A stretch of DNA of 64,000 nucleotides from Polaromonas sp. AET17H-212 (GCF_002379085.1 NZ_NBZW01000023.1:1-64000); one strand, 5' to 3'; positions 1 to 8,724 are shown, counted from the stretch's first letter. Program-made: numbers and translations. The notes: generated by a model from the letters alone, not told the origin.

Positions 1-184
1 GGATAAAGGATGGCCTGGCCGAAGGCCGCGGCCACGGTGCCGAGGTTTCATCCAGGTGGTTCTGCGATCCTTCGGCAAAGGGCCAGCCCTTGTGGGGCGC
101 CGCAGAGGTCTTGTCCCTCAGCGGGCTGGCGGGAAGGGTGCGGGGGCTGCTGCGTGCTGTGCGGGGGGCGTCAAGCCGGGCCAT
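1..184 (-). CDS. N-terminal part of an unidentified protein cut by the window edge
   Basis: An open frame runs on the minus strand from an ATG at 184 off the left edge without a stop, giving 61 visible codons. The start is supported by a strong ribosome binding site, AAGGAG, five bases upstream. The visible residues begin MARLDAPRTARSSP and are rich in Ala, Pro, Arg and Ser, with no signal peptide or membrane segment. I do not recognise a family; such a leader often precedes the first conserved domain. It diverges from dusC across about 300 bases. The good start signal and intact frame favour a real gene, but the short length leaves chance possible. Confidence 0.45.
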   Translation of the reverse strand, partial: MARLDAPRTARSSPRTLPASPLRDKTSAAPHKGWPFAEGSQNHLDETSAPWPRPSARPSFI

Positions 185-486
185 GGGGTCTCCTTCAATG
201 AAGCAGCCAATGTAGGCCTCTTGTGCAACGCGGCATGTAAGACGTGCCCGCGTCCCTTGTAGGACCAGCGTGCAGGGCCTGCCGGCCTGGACCGCATGGG
301 CCACCGGGCCGGCCGTGCGCACCAGCGCGGCAGTTCGCCTGCCGCCGGTTTCCGATGCCACACTGACTGGGGGATGGAATTGCTATCAAAAACAGAGTTT
401 CCGGCGACCACCGCCAAAGGGCTGGTGCTCGGTTTGGCACCAGGGTCGCAACGCAATCACGGTGTCCGCGCGGGCCACGCGTTAGC
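185..486. other. Intergenic region between divergent genes, with one dispersed repeat copy
   Basis: About 300 bases separate the left-edge minus-strand gene from dusC. The short frames here show no family resemblance. The only structure I see is a copy of the GCTATCAAAA repeat at 382-397. Promoters for both neighbours must lie here, but I cannot place them with confidence. Confidence 0.5.
382..397 (+). repeat. Copy of the dispersed GCTATCAAAA intergenic repeat
   Basis: Reads GCTATCAAAAACAGAG. The same 16 bases recur exactly at 21364-21379, and variants occur in other intergenic gaps of this window. Confidence 0.75.
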
Positions 487-1524
487 ATGGGTGCCATGAC
501 CATTCTGCTTGCGCCCATGGAAGGGCTGCTCGACTTCGTGCTGCGCGACATCCTGACGCGGGCCGGCGGCATTGACCGCTGCGTTTCCGAGTTCATCCGC
601 ATCACCGACCAGCTGCTGCCCGAGCGCGTCTTCACGCGTATCGTGCCCGAGCTGCACACTGGCGGGCGCACGCTGGCGGGGGTGCCGGTGCGTGCACAAC
701 TGCTGGGCTCGGACCCGGTGTGCCTGGCCGAAAACGCTGCCCGGCTCGCCACGCTGGGGCCGGCCGGCATCGACCTCAATTTCGGTTGCCCGGCCAAGGT
801 GGTAAACCGCCATGGCGGCGGCGCCGCGCTGCTGGAAGAGCCCGACACGATTGCGGCCATCGTGGCCGCCGTGCGGCGCGCCGTGCCGGCGCACCTGCCG
901 GTCTCGGCCAAGATGCGCCTTGGCTTCAACGACGACAGCAAGGCAATCGCCTGCGCGCAGGCGATTGCCGGCAGCGGCGCCGACGAGCTGGTGGTGCATG
1001 CGCGCACCAAGGCGCAGGCCTACCGGCCGCCGGCCTACTGGGAACGTATTGCCGACATCCGCGCGGCGGTCCGCATTCCGGTGGTGGCCAACGGCGAGAT
1101 CTGGACAGTGGACGATGCACGCCTGTGCCGGCAGGCCTCGGGCTGCGAGATGCTGATGCTGGGCCGCGGTGCGGTGGCCGACCCGGGCCTGGCGCTGGCC
1201 ATCCGCGGCGGTGGCCCTGCTGCGGGGCTGGCCTGGGACACGCTGCTGCCCCTGATTGCCCAGTTCTGGGAGCTGGTCTGCAGCCGGCTCGATGCCCACT
1301 CGCGCGCCGGACGCCTCAAGCAGTGGCTCAATTTTCTGCGCCGTCGTTATCCCGAGGCCGAGCTGGCGTTCCAGGCGCTGCGCACCGTCAACCAACCGGC
1401 TGCCATCTCCAGCTGGCTGGCTGCGACCCTAGCCGAACAGGGCCTCGAAGCCGGCGTCGGGTTCGAAGCGCCGGTTGCGGTAGCTCAGGCGCGTGGGGCC
1501 GGGCAGGGCCTGCTCGCGCACTGA
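487..1524 (+). CDS. dusC: tRNA-dihydrouridine(16) synthase DusC
   Basis: Flavin enzyme that reduces uridine to dihydrouridine in the D-loop of tRNAs; DusC acts on U16 in E. coli. The protein opens with the FMN-binding LLAPMEG strand and carries the family signature NFGCPAKVVNRHGGG with catalytic Cys at residue 101, then KMRLG, VVHARTK and a late GRGAVADP phosphate-binding turn. The form ending in ARLKQWL and YPEAE resembles DusC more than DusA or DusB. The ATG at 496, nine bases on, fits the family N-terminus equally well; neither start has a clear ribosome binding site. The last 30 or so residues are not conserved-looking and lie antisense to the convergent Nudix gene, so the tail overlaps that gene by 96 bases. 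Confidence 0.93.
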   Translation: MGAMTILLAPMEGLLDFVLRDILTRAGGIDRCVSEFIRITDQLLPERVFTRIVPELHTGGRTLAGVPVRAQLLGSDPVCLAENAARLATLGPAGIDLNFGCPAKVVNRHGGGAALLEEPDTIAAIVAAVRRAVPAHLPVSAKMRLGFNDDSKAIACAQAIAGSGADELVVHARTKAQAYRPPAYWERIADIRAAVRIPVVANGEIWTVDDARLCRQASGCEMLMLGRGAVADPGLALAIRGGGPAAGLAWDTLLPLIAQFWELVCSRLDAHSRAGRLKQWLNFLRRRYPEAELAFQALRTVNQPAAISSWLAATLAEQGLEAGVGFEAPVAVAQARGAGQGLLAH

Positions 1525-2307
1525 GTGGCGCGCATCGCCGGGGTAACAGATCACCCGGCTGCCTTCATGCTCGAAGGGCTCGGGCTGGATCACCGGTGGC
1601 CGGCGCCCGCGGGCCTCGGCCAGCACACTTTCCACACCCGCGTGGCGCGACAGATGCGCCAGGCTCATGATTTGCGGCGGGGCCAGTTCGATCTGCCGGT
1701 CCCAGTACTGCTGCAGCGCATGGCGTGGGCTCAGCCAGATGCTCTCGGTGGTCTCGAAATTGTCGTGGCTGGCCACCTGGCCGCCGGGCACCGCGGCGAC
1801 AAAAAAACGCGTGTCGAAACGCTTGTTGCTCACCGAGGGGGTGACAGGGGTGATCCAGCGTGACCAGGGCACCACGTCGAGTGTCTGCAGGCGCAAGGCC
1901 ATGCGGGCCAGCACGGCATTGAAGCCGTGACCTTCGCGCAGCAGCGCGGCCGCCTGGTCGGCGAGGCCGGGCAGGGCAGGGCCCTGCGCGAACAGCACGC
2001 CCGACTCCTCAAAGGCTTCGCGCAGCGCCGCCACGTACACGGCGCCGGCCGTGCGCCGGTCGATGCCGGGTTCGTTCAGCCCGGCATGCAGCGCGTCCAG
2101 CGGCTGGTCCAGGTGGGCGGCCATGTCCAGCTCGGCATCGGCGGCATCGATCTTGCCGCCGGGGAACACATAGGCGCCGCCCAGCACGTCCGACAGGCCG
2201 TGGCGCTTCATGAGGAACACCTCCAGGCCCGCGGGCGCATCGCGCAGCAACACCACGGTGGCGGCCGGTCGCGGCGGGGTGGTGACGGTTTCGAGGTTGA
2301 GTTCCAT
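1429..2307 (-). CDS. Nudix hydrolase, NUDT7/NUDT19-like
   Basis: Hydrolyses a nucleoside diphosphate linked to another moiety; the closest-looking relatives (NUDT7/8/19 type) act on CoA esters, but the substrate here is inferred. The Nudix box is split in the way typical of that group: GGAYVFPGGK near residue 43, an insert of about 45 residues, then AALREAFEESGVL near residue 95, which supplies the metal-binding glutamates. Length (292 aa) fits the family. The gene is convergent with dusC and overlaps its last 96 bases. Its start faces the SDR gene at 2429, so the 120-base gap probably carries both promoters. Confidence 0.87.
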   Translation of the reverse strand: MELNLETVTTPPRPAATVVLLRDAPAGLEVFLMKRHGLSDVLGGAYVFPGGKIDAADAELDMAAHLDQPLDALHAGLNEPGIDRRTAGAVYVAALREAFEESGVLFAQGPALPGLADQAAALLREGHGFNAVLARMALRLQTLDVVPWSRWITPVTPSVSNKRFDTRFFVAAVPGGQVASHDNFETTESIWLSPRHALQQYWDRQIELAPPQIMSLAHLSRHAGVESVLAEARGRRPPVIQPEPFEHEGSRVICYPGDARHSVREQALPGPTRLSYRNRRFEPDAGFEALFG

Positions 2308-2428
2308 GGCGGCTTTCAGGGTGAGGCGGGGCGGTCCATTACAGTACGACCTGGTTTGCCAGTGCAGTGTGGTTAGGCTATCAGACTTGCGGCAGACCAG
2401 GCATCACCAACACGACAAGGACAAGCAA

Positions 2429-3343
2429 ATGGGTATTGATTTCAAGGGCCGGGTGGCCATCGTCACGGGCGCAGGCGGCGGATTGGGCCGGCAACATGCG
2501 CTGGCCCTGGCCAGGCGCGGCGCGAAGGTGCTGGTCAACGACCTCGGCGGCGCGCGTGACGGTTCTGGCGGCTCGGTCAGCGCCGCCGATGCGGTGGTGG
2601 CCGAGATCCGCGCGGCCGGCGGCGAAGCGATCGCCAACGGCGCCTCGGTGACCGACTTTGCGGCGGTGCAGGCCATGGTGCAGCAGGCCGTGGACGCCTG
2701 GGGCCGCGTCGACATCCTCGTCAACAACGCCGGCATCCTGCGTGACAAGAGTTTTGCCAAGATGGACCTGGCCGATTTCGCGCTGGTGCTGAACGTGCAC
2801 CTGATGGGCGCCGTGCATTGCAGCAAGGCCGTGTGGGACATCATGGCGGCGCAGAAATACGGCCGCATCGTGATGACCACGTCGTCCTCGGGCCTGTACG
2901 GCAACTTCGGCCAGTCCAACTACGGCGCAGCCAAGATGGCGCTGGTCGGGCTGATGCAGACGCTGGCCATCGAGGGGGCGAAAAATGACATTCGTGTCAA
3001 CTGCCTGGCACCGACAGCGGCCACGCGCATGACCGAAGGGCTGATGCCCGAAGAGGTGCTGCAGGCGCTGCAGCCGCAAGCCGTGGTGCCGGCCATGCTG
3101 GTGCTGGCGTCGCAGGATGCGCCGACACGCACCATTCTTTGCGCGGGCGCCGGCACCTTCGAGGCGGCCAACATCACGCTGACGCAGGGCGTCTACCTGG
3201 GCACGGGCGAACAGGTGCCGGAGGCGCTGGCCGCGCGGCTGGCCGAGGTGACGGAACGGACTGGCGAGATGGTGCCGCAAAGCGGCGCTGCGCAAGGCAG
3301 CAACGAGGTCGGCAAGGCCATGGCGGGCAGACTGCCGGCCTGA
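2429..3343 (+). CDS. Short-chain dehydrogenase, MFE-2 (3-hydroxyacyl-CoA dehydrogenase) type
   Basis: NAD(P)-dependent oxidoreductase of the SDR superfamily. The Rossmann glycine motif TGAGGGLG lies near residue 13, NNAG near residue 95, and the catalytic Tyr165-x3-Lys169 sits in NYGAAK. The sequence NDLGGARDG after the second strand and the 304-residue length resemble the dehydrogenase half of peroxisomal-type multifunctional enzyme 2, so the likely substrate is a 3-hydroxyacyl-CoA; this is inferred. The frame is open upstream to 2210, but the protein family begins at the ATG at 2429. No partner beta-oxidation gene is adjacent. Confidence 0.88.
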   Translation: MGIDFKGRVAIVTGAGGGLGRQHALALARRGAKVLVNDLGGARDGSGGSVSAADAVVAEIRAAGGEAIANGASVTDFAAVQAMVQQAVDAWGRVDILVNNAGILRDKSFAKMDLADFALVLNVHLMGAVHCSKAVWDIMAAQKYGRIVMTTSSSGLYGNFGQSNYGAAKMALVGLMQTLAIEGAKNDIRVNCLAPTAATRMTEGLMPEEVLQALQPQAVVPAMLVLASQDAPTRTILCAGAGTFEAANITLTQGVYLGTGEQVPEALAARLAEVTERTGEMVPQSGAAQGSNEVGKAMAGRLPA

Positions 3344-3871
3344 GAGCGAGAAGAACGCGAGAGGCGAAAGCCATGGATGCCGCCGGGTTCACTGGACAAT
3401 GTTCCGACGTTTCACCGAAGGGCGGAAGTCCGATACCTGTCTTGGTAGCGCGAACCCGGCAGGCACGGTTCCAGTGTGTCTGCACACAGCCCGCCGGTGT
3501 TGCAGGCCGGCGCTGATAAACGCTGTAGGCCTTGTCCCGCGTGGCGTCCAGGGGCATTGAAACCCCGGTAAAAACTGCAACGGCCTGGGTCATGGCCCGA
3601 ATCGCCACTCGCGTCGCCACTTCATGCCTGCTGAAGCCGCCGGCATTGAATATGCTATTGATTAGGTAGCATCCAGCCCAATGGATTCATGTTGTGCAAC
3701 CGGGAGTAACGTTGTGCAAGCATTTCTCCGCAGACCGGACCAGTCCTACAGGCACATGGGGATGAGGCCCACTTCACTGGCAAGCAGGCAGTCCTAAATT
3801 GGACTCAGTCGGCCCTCCGGTCGGCATGAACCCATGGCCCTTCACCGGGCTTTTCCATTTAGGAGCTACCC
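3344..3871. other. Intergenic region of about 530 bases without a convincing gene
   Basis: Short frames on both strands have no recognisable composition or start signals. It contains an imperfect palindrome, GCTATTGATTAGGTAGC at 3654-3670, that matches the dispersed repeat family of this window. The last 150 bases presumably carry the promoter of the small exported protein at 3872. Confidence 0.5.
3654..3670 (+). repeat. Diverged copy of the dispersed GCTAT..GTAGC repeat
   Basis: GCTATTGATTAGGTAGC has the same GCTATY-A/G-A start and G/ATAGC end as the other copies, forming a short imperfect inverted repeat. Confidence 0.5.
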
Positions 3872-4144
3872 ATGAAACTCAATCAAACCCTGACCGCTGC
3901 CATCACTGCTGCCGCCCTTGTTGCCGGCGCTGGTTTTGCCTATGCACAATCGACCACACCGGGTGCGCCCGGCGACGTCAATGCGCAAGGTGATGCCACG
4001 ATGAAGGCCCCTGTCACGCCCGACACCAGCACCACGACGCAGGCCCAGCCCGCCACCGGTACCGGAACGTCGGCCGACACCAGCGCGAGCAGCACGATGC
4101 AGAGCGGCACCGTGATGCCTGAGCCCCGCGCTGACCGCAACTAA
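3872..4144 (+). CDS. Small exported Thr/Ser/Pro-rich protein
   Basis: A 90-residue protein with a clear Sec signal peptide: basic start MKLNQ, hydrophobic stretch to residue 24, and a cleavage site after AYA (residues 23-25). The mature part is low-complexity, rich in Thr, Ser, Ala and Pro, with no cysteines, so it is probably disordered in the periplasm. The start has a good ribosome binding site, AGGAG, shortly upstream. I do not recognise a named domain. It lies 98 bases before the first of two L,D-transpeptidase genes on the same strand, which suggests an envelope role, but that rests on position only. Confidence 0.75.
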   Translation: MKLNQTLTAAITAAALVAGAGFAYAQSTTPGAPGDVNAQGDATMKAPVTPDTSTTTQAQPATGTGTSADTSASSTMQSGTVMPEPRADRN

Positions 4145-4242
4145 GCCTGCGTCATTCCTCATGCGCAAGGCTTCGCAGGGGCGTCCCATGTTGTCATGGC
4201 GCGTCCCTGCCTCCGTTTTCCCGCGCAACCTGAGATCCCGCT

Positions 4243-4974
4243 ATGTCTGACATGACCCGTACAGACGCCTCATCCTTCGATGCCATCCTCAAGGGGCTGG
4301 GCATGGGGTGTGCCGTGCTGGCGCTGGTGCTGCCGGGACATGTCACATCGACACAGAGCCGGCAAAGTGCCGCCGTGTCCGCTGTCAACCAGTGGCCCCG
4401 GGTGGCCGATTTCCTGTCCGAGGAGCCTTCGCCTGCAGTGCGGCAGATGGCCGACTGGGTGATGGCATCACGCGATCACCATGGCATGCCGTTTGTCATC
4501 GTCGACAAACAGCATGTCAGGGTGTTTGTCTTCCAACCGAGCGGAAAACTCAGCGGCGCCACCCCGGCGCTGATGGGGTCTGCCCTCGGCGACGATTCGG
4601 TGTCAGGCATTGGCGAGCGCGAAATGTCGGCCATCCGGCCGCACGAACGCACCACGCCGGCCGGCCGGTTTGTTTCCCTGCCCGGTGTGAACTCCTTTGG
4701 CGAAGATATTGTCTGGGTGGACTACGCAGCCGCCGTGTCCATGCATCGCGTACGGGCCAAGGACCCGACAGAGCGCCGGCTGGAGCGGCTCGCGTCCGCC
4801 ACGCCGGACGACAATCGCATCTCCTTTGGCTGCATCAATCTGCCGGCCGAGTTTTATGACGCGGTGGTCAAGCCCGCGCTCGGCACGCGCCGCGGCGTGG
4901 TTTATGTCCTGCCGGAAACGCGGCCGCTGCAGGCCGTGTTTGGCGACCTGATTCCGGCGCGCCAGCCATCCTGA
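4243..4974 (+). CDS. L,D-transpeptidase-like (YkuD-fold) protein, copy 1
   Basis: Probably an envelope enzyme that cross-links or modifies peptidoglycan stem peptides, or an inactive relative. The 243-residue protein has a hydrophobic segment at about residues 19-34 (uncleaved anchor or signal), then a YkuD-type domain starting FVIVDKQHVRVFVF near residue 85. The catalytic pattern is His168 followed by ISFGCIN with Cys197. Between them is ERTTPAGRFVS, typical of the family. A second copy follows at 5210 with the same architecture, so this is a tandem duplication. The start lacks a strong ribosome binding site; nearby alternatives exist. Confidence 0.85.
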   Translation: MSDMTRTDASSFDAILKGLGMGCAVLALVLPGHVTSTQSRQSAAVSAVNQWPRVADFLSEEPSPAVRQMADWVMASRDHHGMPFVIVDKQHVRVFVFQPSGKLSGATPALMGSALGDDSVSGIGEREMSAIRPHERTTPAGRFVSLPGVNSFGEDIVWVDYAAAVSMHRVRAKDPTERRLERLASATPDDNRISFGCINLPAEFYDAVVKPALGTRRGVVYVLPETRPLQAVFGDLIPARQPS

Positions 4975-5077
4975 GCGGCGGCTTCACTGTCAGACGGCGC
5001 CTACATTGCGCCTGGTCACCTGATGCGCCAACTGCAGGTCAAATTCAGTCTCGGCCCTCTTCTTTAAAGGGTGGGCT

Positions 5078-5086
5078 GCTATCAAA
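5078..5086 (+). repeat. Partial copy of the GCTATCAAA repeat
   Basis: GCTATCAAA lies in the gap between the two L,D-transpeptidase genes. Only the core is present, so chance cannot be excluded from this copy alone. Confidence 0.4.
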
Positions 5087-5209
5087 TAAATTTTTCAGCT
5101 CCAGACCTGCTTCGGACTTGCCAGTTCGCGGCCTTGCCGTGTAGGATGTTTCCTACGTCTTCGGGAAAAACCCCGGCGATGTGTCTTCATAACCACACCG
5201 GGGGAACGG

Positions 5210-5878
5210 ATGAGCATCAAGAGCAGCGTGCTGCGCGCCGCGCTGGCGCTGGGGGCCCTGGCCCTGCTTGCAGCACCCGTGGCGAAGGCCGGTACCGAAG
5301 CGCAGCCTTTGCTGCTGGCCGATTTTGCTGACGAGGCGGCGTCGGCCGAAGCCCGCTACGCGGCCAGCCGGGTGCTGGCCGCTTCGGACCACCTGGGGCT
5401 GCCCTTTGTCATTGTCGACAAGAAAAACGCGCGGATGTTTGTGTTCGGGCCGGGCGGTCGCCTGCGTGGTGCGTCGGCCGTCCTGCTGGGCCTGGCCAGC
5501 GGTGACCACGCGGTGCCCGGCATCGGCGAGCGCGAACTGTCGCGCATCCTGCCGGGGGAGCGTACGACCCCCGCCGGGCGTTTTGTGTCGCAGCCTGGGC
5601 GCAACCTGCAGGGCGAGGAGGTGGTGTGGGTCAACTACCGGGAAGGCCTGGCGATTCACCGCTTGCGTCCCGGCAGCAGCCAGGAGCAGCGCGCGCAGCG
5701 GCTGGCCTCCAGCAGTCCGGCGGACAACCGTATTTCGCTGGGCTGTGTCGTGGTGCCCGTGGCCTTTTATGAAGCCGTGGTGGGTCCCGCGCTGGGCCGA
5801 AACCCCGGCGTGGTGTATGTGCTGCCGGAGGACTCGCCGGTGCACGCGTTGTTCGACGCGCACGCGCACGCGCAGTAA
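5210..5878 (+). CDS. L,D-transpeptidase-like (YkuD-fold) protein, copy 2
   Basis: Tandem paralogue of the protein at 4243, sharing PFVIVDK, the PGIGERE block, ERTTPAGRFVS, DNRIS and GVVYVLPE. The 222-residue protein has a cleavable-looking signal peptide ending VAKAG near residue 28. The active-site pattern is His150 and Cys179 in ISLGCVVV. The residue after Cys-Val is Val where copy 1 and most relatives have Asn, so catalysis may differ. The start ATG follows GGGGGAACGG. It likely acts on the same envelope substrate as copy 1; whether the two are redundant or specialised cannot be read from sequence. Confidence 0.85.
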   Translation: MSIKSSVLRAALALGALALLAAPVAKAGTEAQPLLLADFADEAASAEARYAASRVLAASDHLGLPFVIVDKKNARMFVFGPGGRLRGASAVLLGLASGDHAVPGIGERELSRILPGERTTPAGRFVSQPGRNLQGEEVVWVNYREGLAIHRLRPGSSQEQRAQRLASSSPADNRISLGCVVVPVAFYEAVVGPALGRNPGVVYVLPEDSPVHALFDAHAHAQ

Positions 5879-5908
5879 GCGCCGTTCAACCGTCCGCCTC
5901 CATGGACG

Positions 5909-6250
5909 CTAGTTGCGGGCCTCTTTGTAAGGCCGGTTCCGGGGCGCCTGCATCATGGTTTCGCCGGGCCCTGCCGCGTAAGCCACGCTGCCACCTGCCG
6001 AATCCCTGATATTGCTGCGCGTCAGGTTGACTGGCGGGCAGGAGGTGTCGGTGATGGAAAACACCATGTGGCCGCCGGGAAAGATCGCGGGCAGGGTCTG
6101 GTGCAGCTGGTAACGCATGTCCACCGGGGCCTGCGCGGCATGGTAGATCACCTGGTTGGCGCGGTTGTAGACGGTGTAGCAGGCCAGCGCCTGGCCGCCG
6201 GACAGTACAGGCAGCAGGGCAGCAAGGGCGTATTTCAGGGCGGTGTTCAT
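5909..6250 (-). CDS. Exported protein of unknown function
   Basis: A 113-residue protein starting MNTALKYALAALLPVL with a signal peptide cleaved near SGGQALA. The mature part has two cysteines (one in ACYTVYNRA, one in TSCPP) that could form a disulfide, and no further membrane segment. The ATG at 6250 is preferred over one 24 bases upstream because it puts the signal peptide at the N-terminus and has AAAGG seven bases upstream. Similar small proteins are common in Comamonadaceae, but I know no function. It is convergent with the second L,D-transpeptidase gene, 30 bases away. Confidence 0.7.
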   Translation of the reverse strand: MNTALKYALAALLPVLSGGQALACYTVYNRANQVIYHAAQAPVDMRYQLHQTLPAIFPGGHMVFSITDTSCPPVNLTRSNIRDSAGGSVAYAAGPGETMMQAPRNRPYKEARN

Positions 6251-6364
6251 GCGCAGGCCTTTCAAAAGAGCCATCTTGCGCCCGCGGCCTTGGCAGCAGC
6301 GCAGGCGGGCAACCGGTTCTTGTGTCAGCCGATGCGCTTGCCGGATCGGGTCTGAGCTTTGTTT

Positions 6365-6383
6365 GCTATCAAATATATAGCTG
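6365..6383 (+). repeat. Copy of the GCTATCAAA intergenic repeat
   Basis: GCTATCAAATATATAGCTG: the two ends GCTAT and ATAGC form the inverted pair seen in other copies. Confidence 0.65.
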
Positions 6384-6447
6384 TTTCATAAGGCGGAGTA
6401 AGGGCTGGAGGCCTGTTTTGTGCTGAAACCGGCGGGGTGGCCGGTGA

Positions 6448-7701
6448 TCAGGCGGCCTGCACCACCGCGCTGCGACCCCGCACGCGGTACAGCAGGAACA
6501 GGGCAATGCCGAAATTCAGCAGATTCCAGGCGATGCCATTGAAGAAGGCGGCCTGGTAGGAGCCCGTCAGGTCAAACACCTTGCCCGACATCCAGCCGCC
6601 CATCGCCATGCCCACCATGGTGGCCATGATGACCGTGCCGACCCGCGCGCCGGCCTCGGCGGGCAGGAAGTATTCCCGCACGATGATGGCGTAGGAAGGA
6701 ACAATGCCGCCCTGAAACAGGCCGAACAGCGCGGCGATCAGGTACAGCGACACCAGGCCGTCGAAGGGCAGGAACAGCAGCAGCGCGATGCCCTGCAGGG
6801 TCGAACCCAGCAGCAGCGTGCGCAGGCCGCCAATACGGTCGCAGACCAGGCCCGACACCAGGCGGCTGACCACGCCGCAGGCCAGCATCAGCGAAAGCAT
6901 TTCGGCACCGCGCGCCGCGCCGTAACCGAGGTCCGTGCAATAGGAAACAATGTGGACCTGCGGCATGGCCATGGCCACGCAGCAGGCCACGCCGGCCACA
7001 CACAGCAGGGCTTGCGCCTTGCCGGGCGACAGTCCGAAGGGCAGGCTGCTGGGCGTGGCGGAGAGGTTCTGGCGTACCGCCGCCGGCACCGCCACCGGCG
7101 GGCGCCGGCGCATCAGCAGGGCCAGCGCCGTCATGGTGACAAAACTGAAGAGCCCCAGGGCGAGGTAGGTGTGACGCCAGCCCACGGTTTCCACAAAGTG
7201 CTGCACGATGGGCGGCCAGAGGGCGCCGCCGATGTAGTTGCCGCTGGCGCACACGGCGACGGCAATGCCGCGGCGGCGCACAAACCAGAGCGATGTATCG
7301 GCCAGCAGCGGCGCGAAGGTCGCGGAACTGCCGAACAGGCCGATCAGGAAGCCATGGGCCAGTGTGAAGGTCCAGATGCTGCCGGCCATGGCCGCGGCGA
7401 CATAACCGAGCCCCAGGCTGGCAGCCCCCAACAGCAGCGGCACCATCACGCCGAACCGGTCGGCGAGGCGGCCCATCAGCATGCCGCCAACGCCAAAGCC
7501 GATCATCAGCAGCGTATAGGGCAGGGAGGCATCGGCGCGCGCCACGCCAAATTCGGCCTGTACCGCCGGCAGGACGACCGCCACCACATACATGCCGCTG
7601 GCGCCCACGGTCATCAGGGCCAGCGTGACCATCAGGCGAAGCACGGCATAGCGCGAATCGGCCAGTGCGGGGGGATCGTGTGGCGAGGGCGAGGGGGACA
7701 T
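6448..7701 (-). CDS. Major facilitator superfamily transporter
   Basis: A 417-residue inner-membrane protein with about twelve hydrophobic segments and the MFS loop 2-3 signature GRLADRFGV near residue 85, repeated weakly as CDRIGGLR in the second half. The overall form resembles oxalate/formate-antiporter-like and related carboxylate MFS proteins, but the substrate cannot be deduced. The start is placed at the ATG at 7701; a TTG 27 bases upstream would add nine residues. Neighbours give no pathway clue. Confidence 0.88.
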   Translation of the reverse strand: MSPSPSPHDPPALADSRYAVLRLMVTLALMTVGASGMYVVAVVLPAVQAEFGVARADASLPYTLLMIGFGVGGMLMGRLADRFGVMVPLLLGAASLGLGYVAAAMAGSIWTFTLAHGFLIGLFGSSATFAPLLADTSLWFVRRRGIAVAVCASGNYIGGALWPPIVQHFVETVGWRHTYLALGLFSFVTMTALALLMRRRPPVAVPAAVRQNLSATPSSLPFGLSPGKAQALLCVAGVACCVAMAMPQVHIVSYCTDLGYGAARGAEMLSLMLACGVVSRLVSGLVCDRIGGLRTLLLGSTLQGIALLLFLPFDGLVSLYLIAALFGLFQGGIVPSYAIIVREYFLPAEAGARVGTVIMATMVGMAMGGWMSGKVFDLTGSYQAAFFNGIAWNLLNFGIALFLLYRVRGRSAVVQAA

Positions 7702-7769
7702 CTGGCTTTCTGGTGGCCAGGGCCGCAAACCGGGCCCTGCTGCTGCGGTGCAGGGCCTCGTCTGCGGTC

Positions 7770-8417
7770 CTAACCCAGCCCGGAAGGCTGCGTCGGCTGG
7801 AAGTCGGCGTGGGCGCCTGCTGCCGCCTCTTGCTCGAGGCTGGCGTCGCGTGCCGCAAACATGTTTTGCAGGTCCTTCAGGTCGCGCATCACGTCATCTT
7901 CGATGTCAGCGGCGGGAAGCACGGCAGGCGCGGCCGTGGCGGTAGCAGCAAGGGCCGGCGGCCCCCAGATGGCCGGGTCGGGCATGTCGGGGTAGGGGCA
8001 GCTGTCCCCGACCTTGAACTCCCAGGAAATACCGTGCAGCCAGGTCGCGGACTGCGGCTCGAACTGGGTGATCGCGGCGAGCAGCTCGTTCTGGAAAGCG
8101 AAGGCATAGGTCATCAGGTGTGTGTCCCAGTGACGCAGCACCAGCCGCACGTACATGCCCGGGCCGCGGCTGCGGCTATTGACCACCAGCATCTGGCACT
8201 CCACCCAGTCCGTCGCAATGCCGTGTCTGCGCAGGCAGTCGCGCAGCAGCATCTGCACGAGTTGGCGGCGCGTGCCGTTGTCGGAGTTGTCCTCGATGGT
8301 GTGCTGGCTGTCGCGGGCGCTCGCTGCTGGCGTGCGGACTTCCGGTTTCAGCCCGGAATCCGGAGCGTCAGCCGTCTTGTTCTTCAGTCCCAGCAGTCGC
8401 TCGAACACTTGTCTCAT
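7770..8417 (-). CDS. Conserved hypothetical protein
   Basis: A 215-residue soluble protein beginning MRQVFERLLGLK. A central region from about residue 50 to 150 looks folded, with conserved-looking WVECQMLVVN and GMYVRLVLRHWD stretches; the ends are Ala/Pro-rich linkers, and the C-terminus contains an acidic DIEDDVMRDLKDLQNMF helix. I do not recognise a named domain. An upstream GTG/TTG-type start at 8453 would add 12 residues. It has no signal peptide. Confidence 0.72.
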   Translation of the reverse strand: MRQVFERLLGLKNKTADAPDSGLKPEVRTPAASARDSQHTIEDNSDNGTRRQLVQMLLRDCLRRHGIATDWVECQMLVVNSRSRGPGMYVRLVLRHWDTHLMTYAFAFQNELLAAITQFEPQSATWLHGISWEFKVGDSCPYPDMPDPAIWGPPALAATATAAPAVLPAADIEDDVMRDLKDLQNMFAARDASLEQEAAAGAHADFQPTQPSGLG

Positions 8418-8508
8418 GTGGTGAACCCCCGCGGCCGGCACGGGCCAGAGCACTCTGGCCGTTCAATGCCGGCTTGCCAATTGATGGTCGTTCAAGTGGC
8501 AAGGCAAG

Positions 8509-8724
8509 TCAAGCTTCCAGCCCGCGCAGCGCTTCTTCCTGCCACCAGGCGGCCGCAACGTAGTAACTTTCCCACACGCAGCCGTTGCAGCCGCGGCCGC
8601 AGCAGGTCGTGGGCTCGGCCGGCGGCGCCCGCAAAAACAGGCCGGCGACAGCGGCCCGCTGCTGCAGCGCAGAAAAAATCGCCCGGGCCGCATCGGGGCT
8701 GGCAGGAGCAGAAGGTGTCGTCAT
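8509..8724 (-). CDS. Small Cys-rich oxidoreductase-like domain protein
   Basis: A 71-residue protein dominated by the motif PTTCCGRGCNGCVWESYY (about residues 38-55), followed by an amphipathic tail ending in WWQEEALRG. This matches the oxidoreductase-like N-terminal domain (the OXLD1 family), in which CCGxGCxxCVW is the hallmark; in larger proteins it precedes a flavin oxidoreductase domain, but in many proteobacteria it is free-standing as here. The cysteines could bind metal or form disulfides; the function is unknown. The ATG at 8724 is the only good start. Confidence 0.78.
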   Translation of the reverse strand: MTTPSAPASPDAARAIFSALQQRAAVAGLFLRAPPAEPTTCCGRGCNGCVWESYYVAAAWWQEEALRGLEA

